This document shows, piece by piece, positions 18,005 to 26,642 of a DNA stretch of 64,000 bases. Origin of the DNA: Deltaproteobacteria bacterium. Its GTDB lineage: Bacteria; Desulfobacterota; Binatia; UTPRO1. The stretch spans positions 1 to 64,000 of the forward strand of contig JADYZW010000029.1 of NCBI GenBank assembly GCA_020852955.1, given 5' to 3'. Below the pieces are notes generated by a model. It was not told the DNA's origin and made no database searches. It saw nothing but the letters and a program-made list of their open reading frames with translations. The position numbers and the translations under genes are program-made. Within the stretch, counting starts at the first letter, position 1; each line of letters opens with the position of its first letter.

Positions 18005-19561
18005 GTGCGCCGCACCGGACGCTCCCTCGTGGCGGCATTGGCGGCGGCGGTCGCGTTCGTCGATGCCGCCGCCGCGCAGGATCTCGTTGGGACCTGGGTG
18101 CCGCCGGGCCTCACGGCGGAGGTGCTCGCGCGCGAGCCGCAGCGCGTCCGGGTACTGATCGTGCGCGCGACGACGGCCGGGACGACGGCCAAGCTGCTCG
18201 TGCCGACGCTCACGGCGGTGCCGCTCGCCGTGGAGCGGGCGGGCGACCGCTTCCGGCTCGTGATGCGGATGGCGCGGGGGATGGAGACCCGCTACGAGGC
18301 GGCGCTCGCCGGCGCGAACCAGGTGCGCATCGCGGTCGCCGGCGATCCGCAGCCGCCCGCGACGCTCCGGCGCGCGACCGCCGACGAGATCCGGCTTCTC
18401 GACGGCCTTGCGCCGAAGAAGCTGCCGCTCCCCGCCGTGACCAAGCTGCCGCCGAACGGCCTCGCGGCGACGCCGCCCATGGGCTTCAGCACGTGGAACC
18501 ACTTCCAGACCGCGATCGACGACCGCACCATCCGCGAGATCGCCGACGCCCTGGTGCGGACCGGACTCCGGGACGCGGGCTACGTCCACGTGAACATCGA
18601 CGACGGGTGGCAGGGCGAGCGCGCCGCCGACGGCGCGCTCCGGCCGAACGCGAAGTTCCCCGACATGCCGGCGCTCGCGGCGTATCTGCACGCCCGCGGC
18701 TTGAAGCTCGGCCTCTACACCTCTCCCGGCCCCAAGAGCTGCGCCGGCTTCGCCGGCAGCTACGGCCACGAGGAGCAGGACGCCCGTACGTTCGCGGCCT
18801 GGGGCGTCGACTACCTCAAATACGACTGGTGCAGCGCCGGCCTCGTCTACGACGACGACGAGATGCCCGCGGTCTACCTCAAGATGGCCCAAGCGATCCG
18901 CGCGACGGGCCGTCCGATGGTGTTCAGCCTCTGCCAGTACGGGCGCGCCAACGTGTGGACGTGGGGCGCCGACGTGGGCGGCAACTTGTGGCGGACGACC
19001 GGGGACATCGCCGACCGCTGGGACATCGTCGCGGCGATCGGCTTCGCGCAGGCCGAGCTCGCGCCCTTCGCGGGGCCGGGGCGCTGGAACGATCCCGACA
19101 TGCTCGAGGTCGGCAACGGCCACATGACGCCGGCGGAGTACCGGACGCACGTGAGCCTGTGGGCGATGCTGGCGGCGCCGCTCATTGCCGGCCACGACGT
19201 GCGGACATCGACGCCCGAGACGCTCGCGCTCCTCACCAATCGCCACGTGCTCGCGATCGACCAGGATCCGGGCGGGACGCCGGGACGCCGGGTGGCGCAG
19301 CGCGACGCGACCGAGATCTGGACGCGCGCTCTCGCGGGCGGGCGAACCGCCGTCGCGCTCTTCAACCGCGGCCCGGTGGCGGCGCGGATCGAGGCGAGTC
19401 TGGCGTCGCTCGGCATCGCCAGGAGGGTGGGCGCCGTCGACGCGTGGGCGGAGCGGTCGCTCGGCGTGCTCGACGGCGCCGTCGGCGCGGACGTCGAGTC
19501 GCACGGCGTCGCGCTCTTCGTGCTCGAGGCGCTTCCGGACGCGCCGCGCCCGACGCCGTGA
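18005..19561 (+). CDS. Secreted alpha-galactosidase-like glycoside hydrolase, family GH27
   Basis: A 518-residue protein with a signal peptide ending AAAAQ, an N-terminal region of about 125 residues and a GH27 (beta/alpha)8 barrel starting TPPMGFSTWNHF at 157. The nucleophile is Asp274 in YLKYDWC; the acid/base is Asp334 in WRTTGDI, 60 residues later as in human alpha-galactosidase A. The conserved GRWNDPDMLEVGN follows at 360. A short beta domain ends the protein. It should hydrolyse terminal alpha-galactosides (or alpha-N-acetylgalactosaminides) outside the cytoplasm. The N-terminal extension is unusual for the family. The TGATG overlap couples it to the TPR gene downstream. Confidence 0.9.
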   Translation: MRRTGRSLVAALAAAVAFVDAAAAQDLVGTWVPPGLTAEVLAREPQRVRVLIVRATTAGTTAKLLVPTLTAVPLAVERAGDRFRLVMRMARGMETRYEAALAGANQVRIAVAGDPQPPATLRRATADEIRLLDGLAPKKLPLPAVTKLPPNGLAATPPMGFSTWNHFQTAIDDRTIREIADALVRTGLRDAGYVHVNIDDGWQGERAADGALRPNAKFPDMPALAAYLHARGLKLGLYTSPGPKSCAGFAGSYGHEEQDARTFAAWGVDYLKYDWCSAGLVYDDDEMPAVYLKMAQAIRATGRPMVFSLCQYGRANVWTWGADVGGNLWRTTGDIADRWDIVAAIGFAQAELAPFAGPGRWNDPDMLEVGNGHMTPAEYRTHVSLWAMLAAPLIAGHDVRTSTPETLALLTNRHVLAIDQDPGGTPGRRVAQRDATEIWTRALAGGRTAVALFNRGPVAARIEASLASLGIARRVGAVDAWAERSLGVLDGAVGADVESHGVALFVLEALPDAPRPTP

Positions 19562-20157
19562 TGCGGCGGGTCCTGATCGCGGCGGCGCTGCTCGTGAGCG
19601 TCGCCGCCCTCGGCTTCTGGCGCCGTCCGCGCGAGCGCCCCGCGGCGTCGCGACCCGCGTCCGGGGTGGTGGCACGCCCGACCTCGATCACGGCGCCGAC
19701 GGCGTCGCCGGTGGGGCTCCCCGCCGCTCGCGCGAACCCGCCGCCGTCTCCGCCGGCAACCGCCGTGCCGGCGACGGCGCGGACCGCGAGCGCCGTCCGG
19801 CGCGAAGACGTGGACCGGCTGCTCGCGGAGGGCAAGGTCCTGGACGCGGTGGAGGCGTTTCGGGCCGTCGTCGCGGCCGAGCCGACGGCCCGCAACCACG
19901 GCGATTTCGGGAGCCTGCTCTATCGCCTCACGGCCTTCGACGAGGCCGCGCTCCACCTGCGGGCGGCCGCGGAGCTCGATCCCGGGAACGCGGATCGCTG
20001 GATCGCGCTCGCCAACGTCTACTACCGCAAGGTGAATCCGGGCGAAGCCTGGAAGGCCGAGCGGCGGGCGCGCGAGGCGGAGCCCGGGCTCGAGCTCGGC
20101 CGCGACCCGGACGGCATGCGCGTCCGCAAGGGCGAGGCGACCGCGCGTCAGCCATAG
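19561..20157 (+). CDS. Membrane-anchored TPR protein
   Basis: A 198-residue protein with an N-terminal membrane anchor or signal (MRRVLIAAALLVSVAALGFW), a Pro/Ala-rich linker to about residue 80, and two TPR-like units (VEAFRAVVAAEPTARNHGDFGSLLYRL and AALHLRAAAELDPGNADRWIALANVYYRK). The ATG overlaps the stop codon of the GH27 gene by one base, so both are co-translated. TPRs mediate protein contacts; a partner is not known. Confidence 0.72.
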   Translation: MRRVLIAAALLVSVAALGFWRRPRERPAASRPASGVVARPTSITAPTASPVGLPAARANPPPSPPATAVPATARTASAVRREDVDRLLAEGKVLDAVEAFRAVVAAEPTARNHGDFGSLLYRLTAFDEAALHLRAAAELDPGNADRWIALANVYYRKVNPGEAWKAERRAREAEPGLELGRDPDGMRVRKGEATARQP

Positions 20158-20212
20158 GGGTGACGGCCGCGGCGCGGCGGATCGGGGTGCGCGCGCGGGC
20201 TCGTGCGACGCC

Positions 20213-20253
20213 GTTCGCATCGCGCGTTCGCATCGCGCGCCATCGCATCGCGC
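20213..20253. repeat. 13-bp tandem repeat upstream of the secreted hydrolase
   Basis: GTTCGCATCGCGC occurs twice head to tail (20213-20225 and 20226-20238), followed by a diverged 15-bp third copy (20239-20253). It lies right before a TTGACC box. It could be a binding-site array or a slippage-prone tract. Confidence 0.7.
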
Positions 20254-20254
20254 G

Positions 20255-20283
20255 TTGACCCCGGCGTTTCCCCCGTGTTAGCC
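20255..20283 (+). promoter_or_regulatory. Weak promoter candidate for the secreted hydrolase
   Basis: TTGACC (20255-20260), 17 bp, TTAGCC (20278-20283). The -10 box is poor. TTGACC directly follows the tandem repeat and recurs as the -35 box of the genes at 51556 and 60635. Confidence 0.3.
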
Positions 20284-20329
20284 GCGAGCAGGCGATGCGG
20301 ATCGCGTCGCCGCCACACAGGAGGATCCG

Positions 20330-21802
20330 GTGAAAGTTGCAAAGCTCCAGGCGCTCGTCGCGACGCTCGCGCTCGCCGCGCTGCCGCCCCTCGCGCACGC
20401 GTTTTCCGACTGTCCGGCCGACCACGTGACCGACGGCTACACCTGCACCGAGCAGACCGGTGCGGGGAAGACCGGCGGATTCTTCCGCGTGACTTTCCCG
20501 TCGGACTGGGACGGCGACCTCGTGATCGTCAACCACGGGTTCGACCTGAACGACCTGCACCGCCGGCCGCACGAGACCTGCAGCCACCACGTCGGCACGA
20601 CATGCGAGCAGGACTCGGACTGCGGCCCCGGCCGGTTCTGCAACGAGATCTCGTACCTCGGCCTCGACGAGGTGCTCCTGCCGATGGGCAAGGCGGTCGC
20701 CGCCGGCACCTACACCGACAGCGGCTGGGCGACCTTCCACTCCGCGAAGGACATCAAAGACATCATCAAGTACGTGACGAAGAACTCGGGCTTCGGCGAC
20801 CAGCTGAAGCGCGTCATCGTCACCGGCTTCTCGGGCGGCGGTGCGGTCACCGCCGATGCCACCCTGAAGCTCAAGATCGACGGCGCGGTGCCGCTCTGCG
20901 CCGCTGCGGCCGGCGGCCTCACGACGTGGGACGTCGCGCACGAGGTGCGGCTGGTCTACGACTACGTCTGCAACGACGTTCCGGGCGCGAAGTTCCTGTA
21001 CCCGAGCGACACCGGCCAGCCGAACAGCGACAACTCCTCGAGCGACGCGATCGGGGTCGCGGTCAAAGTCGACGCCTGCTTCGGCGGCATCCTCAGCGCC
21101 CCGGACCCGCAGCAGGCGGCGCGTTACGCCAAGTTCCAGGAACTCACGCAGTTCACCGGCGACGCGGCCCACGGCGGAAGCGCGGTGAACGTCGCGAGCG
21201 CGATCGGGTTCCCGGTGCTGGGGCTCGGGGACATGGTGTGGGACGACAAACGCCTCAAGGGCAAGCGTATCGGCTTCAACGACACGCTCGACTACACCGG
21301 CCTCGGCAACGACCCGATGCTCGCCGCCGACTACGACGCGAACGTCGAGCGGCTCACGGCCGGGAAGGGCCGCAAGCTGCTGCGGAAGGCGTTCTGGCCG
21401 GACTTCACCAAGGGGTTCGGCAAGAAGGTGGCGTACCCGATCCTGTCGATGGCCGGCGCGAACGATTGGCTGGTGGTCCCGGAGTTCAACCGGGTTTACG
21501 ACGACGCCCTCACGGCCGGCGGCAAGGCGCACGTGCAGACGTGGATCGAGACCTACGGGCACTGCGTGTTCAGCGAGCAGGAGGTCACCGCGCTCTTCAC
21601 GAAGTACTTCGAGTGGCTCGGTCCGGTGGGCGGCCCGTACGGTCCGCCGCCGACGGAGGCCGACATCTCGAACGCGTGTCTGGCGCTTCCGGGCGGCGTC
21701 GCCGGCGACACGTGCAATTTCGACCTCGCGTTCACGGCGAACGCGGTCTTCGACCGCATCCCGCCGCGCGCCGACTGGCCGGCCGCCGCAAAGGCGCCGT
21801 AG
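20330..21802 (+). CDS. Secreted alpha/beta hydrolase (lipase/esterase-like)
   Basis: A 490-residue protein whose GTG start has CAGGAGG 6-7 nt upstream. Residues 1-24 form a signal peptide (ending AHA). The fold is alpha/beta hydrolase: DLVIVNHGFD forms the oxyanion region, the nucleophile is Ser168 in TGFSGGGAV, the acid is probably Asp in GANDWLV and the base is His in TYGHCVF. Between the first strand and the nucleophile sits a Cys-rich insertion (residues 84-104, with CEQDSDCGPGRFC), a pattern common in secreted deltaproteobacterial proteins. It could be an esterase, lipase or depolymerase; the substrate is not evident. A strong hairpin follows the gene. Confidence 0.8.
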   Translation: MKVAKLQALVATLALAALPPLAHAFSDCPADHVTDGYTCTEQTGAGKTGGFFRVTFPSDWDGDLVIVNHGFDLNDLHRRPHETCSHHVGTTCEQDSDCGPGRFCNEISYLGLDEVLLPMGKAVAAGTYTDSGWATFHSAKDIKDIIKYVTKNSGFGDQLKRVIVTGFSGGGAVTADATLKLKIDGAVPLCAAAAGGLTTWDVAHEVRLVYDYVCNDVPGAKFLYPSDTGQPNSDNSSSDAIGVAVKVDACFGGILSAPDPQQAARYAKFQELTQFTGDAAHGGSAVNVASAIGFPVLGLGDMVWDDKRLKGKRIGFNDTLDYTGLGNDPMLAADYDANVERLTAGKGRKLLRKAFWPDFTKGFGKKVAYPILSMAGANDWLVVPEFNRVYDDALTAGGKAHVQTWIETYGHCVFSEQEVTALFTKYFEWLGPVGGPYGPPPTEADISNACLALPGGVAGDTCNFDLAFTANAVFDRIPPRADWPAAAKAP

Positions 21803-21832
21803 CTACCGCCCTGGCGGCCGCGCACCCCGAGC

Positions 21833-21875
21833 GCGAGCGCGACGCGTCCCCGAGCGGGCGGCGCGTCGCGCTCGC
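21833..21875 (+). terminator. Strong hairpin after the secreted hydrolase
   Basis: A perfect 14-bp inverted repeat (21833-21846 against 21862-21875, core GAGCGCGACGCG) with a 15-nt loop, starting 30 nt after the stop codon. There is no U-tract. The remainder of the 314-bp gap (21803-22116) is very GC-rich; I see no ORF or promoter with good boxes in it. Confidence 0.5.
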
Positions 21876-22116
21876 CGGTCGGCGGGGCTCCCCGGTTCGG
21901 GCGCGCGGGGATGGCAGGCGCGCCGTTCCTGGCGAATCCGCACGAGTCCGGCGCGCGCGGGGCGCGGCCATTTTCCCGGCGAAAACCGCGGGAGCGCGGG
22001 GACCTAGCACGCGGAGACCGCGTGGCCGTCTTCTTGCTTTCCGAGCCTCCTCGACAGCTCCTACGCGGCTCCGCATGCCGCCCACGCAAATCTCGAACGA
22101 CAGGAGAGCCTCCCGC

Positions 22117-22890
22117 ATGCAGAAACTCGCCGTCGCGGCCTGCGCCGCCGTCTTCCTCGGCCTCACGGGCGTCGCCACCGCCGCCCCGGGGGACAAGCTC
22201 GACCCCTCGGACATGCCCGCAGGGTATGCCCCGCCCTCGCAGGGCGGCCTCTCGTGCACGCGCTACATGAACAAGCGCGTGACGATCATGCCGCTCAACT
22301 GCGAGCTGAAGTGCGCGACCTCCTTCGCCTCGGCCGCGAGCCGGGGTCTCGCCTTCGACTACGACTACTGCCGCAGCACCTGGACGTACTCGTGCGAGAG
22401 CCAGTATCAGCGGGCGCTCGAGAAGCTCGACCAGGGCACCTGCATGAACTGCCTCGACGCGACGGCGCGGCAGGGGCTCTATCCTCTGTACCGGGACGTC
22501 GTGAACGTGGCGAAGGACCAGATCTACTGCGACAACAACCCGGCCAACACGCCGTTTCCCGACGGCCATGGCTTCGTGTCGCAGCAGCGGGACGTCGTGA
22601 AGTGCCAGAACAAGATCACGCGGAGTCTCGAGAAGGCGGCCAAGTGCCTCAACCTGCACTGCCACCAGAAGACGACGGAGCTCATGTTCTGGGATAAGCC
22701 GATCCGCACGACCTTCGCCGAGTGCGAGAGCACGGACGTCGTCAAGTCGTGCAAGGCGCGCTTCCAGCAGTCGGTGCTGAAGGCCGGCTCGAGCTGCCCG
22801 CCGTGCCTCGACGCGAACGCGATCTGGACGAGCTTCCACACCGCGCTCGAGGCCAACAACGGCGAGATCTACTGCTCCGACGCGCCCTGA
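22117..22890 (+). CDS. Secreted cysteine-rich protein with internal duplication
   Basis: A 257-residue protein with a signal peptide (MQKLAVAACAAVFLGLTGVA, ending TAA) and about 20 cysteines in the mature part. Two segments, 92-140 and 211-254, are copies of one unit: Cys, F/YQxAL/V, then CxxCLDAxA and an end of [DG][QE]IYC[DS]. A third partial copy may lie near 163-182 (CQNKITRSLEKAAKC). The many paired cysteines suggest a disulfide-rich extracellular protein; CxxC pairs without His do not indicate heme. CAGGAGAG about 10 nt upstream supports the ATG at 22117. Family unknown. Confidence 0.75.
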   Translation: MQKLAVAACAAVFLGLTGVATAAPGDKLDPSDMPAGYAPPSQGGLSCTRYMNKRVTIMPLNCELKCATSFASAASRGLAFDYDYCRSTWTYSCESQYQRALEKLDQGTCMNCLDATARQGLYPLYRDVVNVAKDQIYCDNNPANTPFPDGHGFVSQQRDVVKCQNKITRSLEKAAKCLNLHCHQKTTELMFWDKPIRTTFAECESTDVVKSCKARFQQSVLKAGSSCPPCLDANAIWTSFHTALEANNGEIYCSDAP

Positions 22891-22903
22891 TCGTTGCGAG
22901 CGT

Positions 22904-23914
22904 TCAGACGACGACGGGGATGCCGGCGCGCGGCGCGTCGTCGAGGATCTCGAACGCCGCGCGGTCGGCCGTGCGCAGGACGACGGGCGTCCGACCGGAG
23001 CGGCGCAGCGTGAGCTCGCACCCGGCGAGCTTCGAGTTGAGGCAGATCTTCGTGCCGCCCGGGGGGTTGCCGTAGGTCAGCCCGACGAAGCGGCTCGCCG
23101 GCGCCGTGATGCGGCCCTCGACGGCGACGGCGCGGTCGGCGGAGGCGAAGCGCCAGTCGAGCCCGTCGACGCGTCCGCGGGCGCGGAGCGCCCGGCCGAG
23201 GCCGTTCAGCGCGATGCGCTCGCCGCCGAGCCGCAGCACGACGAGCGTCATGGCCGGGGTCCAGAGCGGGCCGAGGCGGACCTGGGCGGTCGCGCATTCG
23301 AGGAAGGCCTCGGGCGCGCCGTCGAAGCCCGCGACCTGCCCCCAGGCGTAGCGGTCGGTATGGCGGACGCCCCAGTTGTGGTTCTGGCTGCCCACCCAGC
23401 CGTCGATCGCGTGCCTCGCGCCGTCGACGTGCATCGTGCCGCGGAACACCGCGTGGGGCCGCGGGACGAGCGCCTTCGCCTTCGGGAAGCCGCGGGCGTA
23501 GAGGTCGGCCGGCAGCAGGAGGAGCGGCGCGTCGCCGTCGCCGCAGGCGAGGTCCCACGCGAGCGCGTGGGCGCCGGTGCGCGCTTCGCCGACGAGGCGG
23601 CCGTCGTCGAGGACGGCGTCGCCCACCCGGGCGAGGAGCGCCTCGGCGCCGAAGGCGCATGCGGCGAGGGGACGTTCCTCTTTGACGGCGGCGATCGCGC
23701 CCGTCGCGCCGTCGAACCATACTGCCCAGAGCTCGCCGACGGCGGCTTCGGGTCGCCCGCGCGGACTGAAGATGGTGTAGCGGATCCAGAACGCGAGCGG
23801 CCGCGCCGGATGGTTGGCGCGAAGGAACCAGCTCTCGTAGTGGCCGGCGGGATCGCCCGGGACGAAGCGGGGACGATTCCAGCCGGCCCGCGTGTCGGCG
23901 GCGGCGTCGGGCAT
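22904..23914 (-). CDS. CrtC/tocopherol-cyclase-like lipocalin-fold protein
   Basis: A 336-residue protein without signal peptide. The layout recalls the double-lipocalin fold of carotenoid 1,2-hydratases and related proteins: an N-terminal HYESWFLRANHP segment, then WIRYTIF, and a central GSQNHNWGVRHTDRYAWGQV motif with a Trp/Asp/Tyr-rich pocket. A C-terminal beta-rich half follows. No carotenoid genes are nearby, so the ligand is likely some other lipid or isoprenoid. The assignment is by pattern only; a structure comparison would be needed to confirm it. Confidence 0.62.
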   Translation of the reverse strand: MPDAAADTRAGWNRPRFVPGDPAGHYESWFLRANHPARPLAFWIRYTIFSPRGRPEAAVGELWAVWFDGATGAIAAVKEERPLAACAFGAEALLARVGDAVLDDGRLVGEARTGAHALAWDLACGDGDAPLLLLPADLYARGFPKAKALVPRPHAVFRGTMHVDGARHAIDGWVGSQNHNWGVRHTDRYAWGQVAGFDGAPEAFLECATAQVRLGPLWTPAMTLVVLRLGGERIALNGLGRALRARGRVDGLDWRFASADRAVAVEGRITAPASRFVGLTYGNPPGGTKICLNSKLAGCELTLRRSGRTPVVLRTADRAAFEILDDAPRAGIPVVV

Positions 23915-23979
23915 GGCGCGGCTCGTAACAGACGGCGCGGCGTGCGCTCAACGATCGGATGGCTCGCGGTGCGAACGGC

Positions 23980-24852
23980 TCACAGCAACGCCGCGAGCTC
24001 GCGCCACTGGCGAAGCGGCAGCGCGCGCGGATCGGGATCGAGGGCCTGGAGGCAGACGTGGTCGGCGCCGGCGTCGTGGTGGGCGCGGACGCGGCGGGCG
24101 ATCGCCTCGAGATCGCCCCAGGCGACGATGGCGTCGACCAGGCGATCGCTGCCGCCGTTCGCGACGTCCTCGTCCGTGAAGCCGAGGCGGCGCAGGTTGT
24201 TCACGTAGTTCGGGAGCGCGAGGTACATCCCCATGTGGGCGCGGGCGACGGCGCGCGCGGTGGTCGCGTCGCGTTCGAGGATCACCGCCTGCTCGGGAGC
24301 GAGGACGGGTCCGGCGCCGAGGATGGCGCGGGCCCGCGCGGTGTGCTCGGGCGGGACGAAGTAGGGGTGCGAGCCCCACGCGCGCCGGGCCGCCAGCGCG
24401 AGCATCTTCGGCGCGAGCGCCGCGAGCACCCGCTTCGGCGGCGACGGCGGCGGGCAGGCGACGAACGGCGCCTGGTCCATGGCGTCGAGGTAGCGCCCCA
24501 TGGCGGAGAGCGGCCGCGCGTAGTCGTGGCCGCGCATGCCGACCAGGGGCGCGTGGCTCACGCCCATGCCGAGCAGGAAGCGCTCCGGGTAGGCTTCGGC
24601 GAGCGTTCGCTGCGCGCCGGCCATGGCGGTCGCGTCGCGGCCCCAGATGTTGGCGATCCCGGTCGCGACCACGAGGCGCCTGGTGGCGGCGAGAAGCAGC
24701 GCGGAGCTCGTGAAGGCCTCGCGGCCGAACGCCTCGGGGATCCAGAGGGCGCCGTAGCCGAGCGCGTCGAGCTCGGCGGCCGCCTCCTGCGCCCGCGCCG
24801 CCGGTTGCAGGTCGAGCACTCCCGTCCAGATGCCGATGCGGCCGAGGTCCAT
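23980..24852 (-). CDS. LLM-class F420-dependent oxidoreductase (TIGR03620-like)
   Basis: A 290-residue luciferase-like monooxygenase-fold protein. Starting MDLGRIGIWTG, it shows the family features ALDALGYGALWIPE-like segment, VATGIANIWGRD, ERFLLGMGVSH and AGADHVCLQ. These match the F420-using LLM oxidoreductases common in Actinobacteria and Binatota-like genomes; flavin and substrate remain unproven. GAGGAGG precedes ATG 24852 by about 8 nt and decides the start over an upstream ATG at 24885. Confidence 0.84.
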   Translation of the reverse strand: MDLGRIGIWTGVLDLQPAARAQEAAAELDALGYGALWIPEAFGREAFTSSALLLAATRRLVVATGIANIWGRDATAMAGAQRTLAEAYPERFLLGMGVSHAPLVGMRGHDYARPLSAMGRYLDAMDQAPFVACPPPSPPKRVLAALAPKMLALAARRAWGSHPYFVPPEHTARARAILGAGPVLAPEQAVILERDATTARAVARAHMGMYLALPNYVNNLRRLGFTDEDVANGGSDRLVDAIVAWGDLEAIARRVRAHHDAGADHVCLQALDPDPRALPLRQWRELAALL

Positions 24853-24959
24853 GCTGTGCTCCTCCTCGGCGACTCGCATGCCCACGCGCGCCGTGCCGTG
24901 TAAAGCGCCCCCGTTGGCCGCGGAAAGGGAGCGGCGCGCGCGACGGTCCGGACCCCGGA

Positions 24960-24989
24960 TTGTCGAGGCCCACCTCCGTGGGCTATCGA
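24960..24989 (+). promoter_or_regulatory. Promoter candidate for the dockerin-like gene, predicted leaderless
   Basis: TTGTCG (24960-24965), 18 bp, TATCGA (24984-24989); ATG follows after 7 nt, with no ribosome binding site. The core GTGGGCTATCG is identical to that before the gene at 10414. Confidence 0.42.
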
Positions 24990-24996
24990 GCGCCGC

Positions 24997-25851
24997 ATGA
25001 GACGTGTTCTCCCGACGGTGTTTCTCGCGCTCGGCCTCGCGGCGGGCGCGGCGGGCGCGGCGGCGCCGGCGACGGCGCAGGTCTGTGGCGACGCCGACGG
25101 CAGCGGCGTCGTGGGCGTCTCGGACGGGGTGCAGACGCTCCGCGCCGCGGCCGGCCTCGACAGTGTCTGCACGGCGGCGGTCTGCGACGTCGACGGCAGC
25201 GGCGCGGTCACGGTGAGCGACGGGGTCGGCGTGCTCCGCAAGGCGGCGGGCCTGGCGATCGACGAGCGCTGCGGCGGGGCGTCCGGCCAGCCCGCGACGG
25301 TGCTCTCCGAGCTGCAGCCCCTCTTCAAATACGGGCTGCCGTTCGCGACCGGCGCGCCGGTCGCGGCCTGCGCCAACGCGCCGGAGGGCGAGATCGACGT
25401 GGAGACCGACGACGAGGGTACGACGACGACCTTCTTTTCGTGTCAGGTGGACGACGTGGCGCTCTTCGGCGACGTCACGGTCGGTGCGACGACTCTGACT
25501 TTCGCTTTCCTCGAGGCCGACACGGCGGGCGACGAGGACTTCATCGCCGATTACGACGGCGAGCTCGCGCTCGGCGGAGGCAGCGGGGGCCGGCCCCTCG
25601 CGGGGACGTTGGCGATCACGACCGAGTCCGCGAGCAGCTTCACGATGACCCTCGCGAACGTGGTGGTGGCGACCGGCGTCCTCACGAGCGGGACCGCCAC
25701 GGTGGACCTCACGGAGAGCGACATCGCCGACGCCTTCACGCGCCTCGACCTCACCTTCGACGGCTCCGGCGTCGCGAGCGTGGTCGCCGTCCAGGCGAAC
25801 GGCGGGTCGCAGGAGTTCCGGCTCGACCTGGCGACCGGCGCCGTGTCGTAG
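24997..25851 (+). CDS. Secreted protein with N-terminal dockerin-like pair
   Basis: A 284-residue protein with a signal peptide ending ATAQ. Directly after it come two calcium-loop units (CGDADGSGVVGVSDGVQTLRAAAGL and CDVDGSGAVTVSDGVGVLRKAAGL, residues about 30-88), each with D-x-D-x-S-G as in type I dockerins and framed by cysteines. The rest is a beta-rich domain without a known family. Dockerins normally sit at the C-terminus and bind cohesins; no cohesin is seen in this window. The gene at 41196 is a paralogue with the same order of parts. Confidence 0.75.
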   Translation: MRRVLPTVFLALGLAAGAAGAAAPATAQVCGDADGSGVVGVSDGVQTLRAAAGLDSVCTAAVCDVDGSGAVTVSDGVGVLRKAAGLAIDERCGGASGQPATVLSELQPLFKYGLPFATGAPVAACANAPEGEIDVETDDEGTTTTFFSCQVDDVALFGDVTVGATTLTFAFLEADTAGDEDFIADYDGELALGGGSGGRPLAGTLAITTESASSFTMTLANVVVATGVLTSGTATVDLTESDIADAFTRLDLTFDGSGVASVVAVQANGGSQEFRLDLATGAVS

Positions 25852-25862
25852 GCGTGGCCGCT

Positions 25863-26642
25863 GTGATCCTTGCCGGCAAGACGGTGATCGTGACCGGCGT
25901 GGGCGTCGGGCTCGGCCGCGAGTGCGCGGCGGCGGTCCTGCGCGAGGGGGGAAACGTCGTCCTCGCGGCGCGGACGCAGGCGAACCTCGACGCGACGGCG
26001 ACTGCGCTCGACCCCTCGGGACGGCGCCTCGCGGCGCGTGCGACCGACATCAACGACGCGGAGGGGTGCGCGGCGCTGGTGGCGCTCGCGCGGGAGCGCT
26101 TCGGAGGCGTGGATGCGCTCGTGCAGGTGGCCGCGTTCGAGCACGCGTGGGGCGGACTCTTCGCGACCGACTTCGCGACCTGGCGGCAGGCCTTCGAGAC
26201 CAACGTGATCGGCGCGCTGACGGTCGTACGGGCCGCGGCCGAGGCGATGAAGGCGCGCGGCGGCGGCGCGGTCGTCCTCATCGGATCGCAGTCGATGTTC
26301 AAGCCGACGCTGCCGCAGGCCGGCTACGCCGCGTCGAAGGGAGCGCTCCTCTCGGCGATGTACTATCTCGCCGACGAGCTCGGCCCCGACGGGATCCGCT
26401 GCAACATGGTGGCGCCGTCATGGATGTGGGGACCGGCGGTAGACACGTTCGTGAAGGGGCAGGCGAAGCAGCGGGGGATCGCCAAGGAGGACGCGCTCCG
26501 CGAGCTCGTCGGCGGCTTCCCGCTCCGGCGCATGACCGAGGACGGCGAGGTCGCGGACGTCGTGGCGTTCTTCGCGTCGGATTTGTCGAAGGCGGTGACC
26601 GGGCAGTACCTGCTGGTGAACGCGGGGGAGATGTCGCGATGA
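25863..26642 (+). CDS. Short-chain dehydrogenase/reductase
   Basis: A 259-residue classical SDR: cofactor loop TGVGVGLG at 11-18, catalytic Ser142 (GSQSM), Tyr155/Lys159 (YAASK), and a NAD-binding half ending in VNAGEM. The usual NNAG motif is replaced by VQVAAF. GTG 25863 gives the common MILAGKTV start; GTG 25854 is a possible longer one. It lies 11 nt after the dockerin-like gene, and its stop overlaps the next start (ATGA), so it forms an operon with the DapB-like gene. The pair probably acts on one substrate. Confidence 0.83.
   Translation: MILAGKTVIVTGVGVGLGRECAAAVLREGGNVVLAARTQANLDATATALDPSGRRLAARATDINDAEGCAALVALARERFGGVDALVQVAAFEHAWGGLFATDFATWRQAFETNVIGALTVVRAAAEAMKARGGGAVVLIGSQSMFKPTLPQAGYAASKGALLSAMYYLADELGPDGIRCNMVAPSWMWGPAVDTFVKGQAKQRGIAKEDALRELVGGFPLRRMTEDGEVADVVAFFASDLSKAVTGQYLLVNAGEMSR

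Noticed and set aside
22117..22890. Reading the CxxC pairs as c-type heme sites
   Set aside because: No His follows any of the CxxC pairs, so disulfides are the simpler reading.
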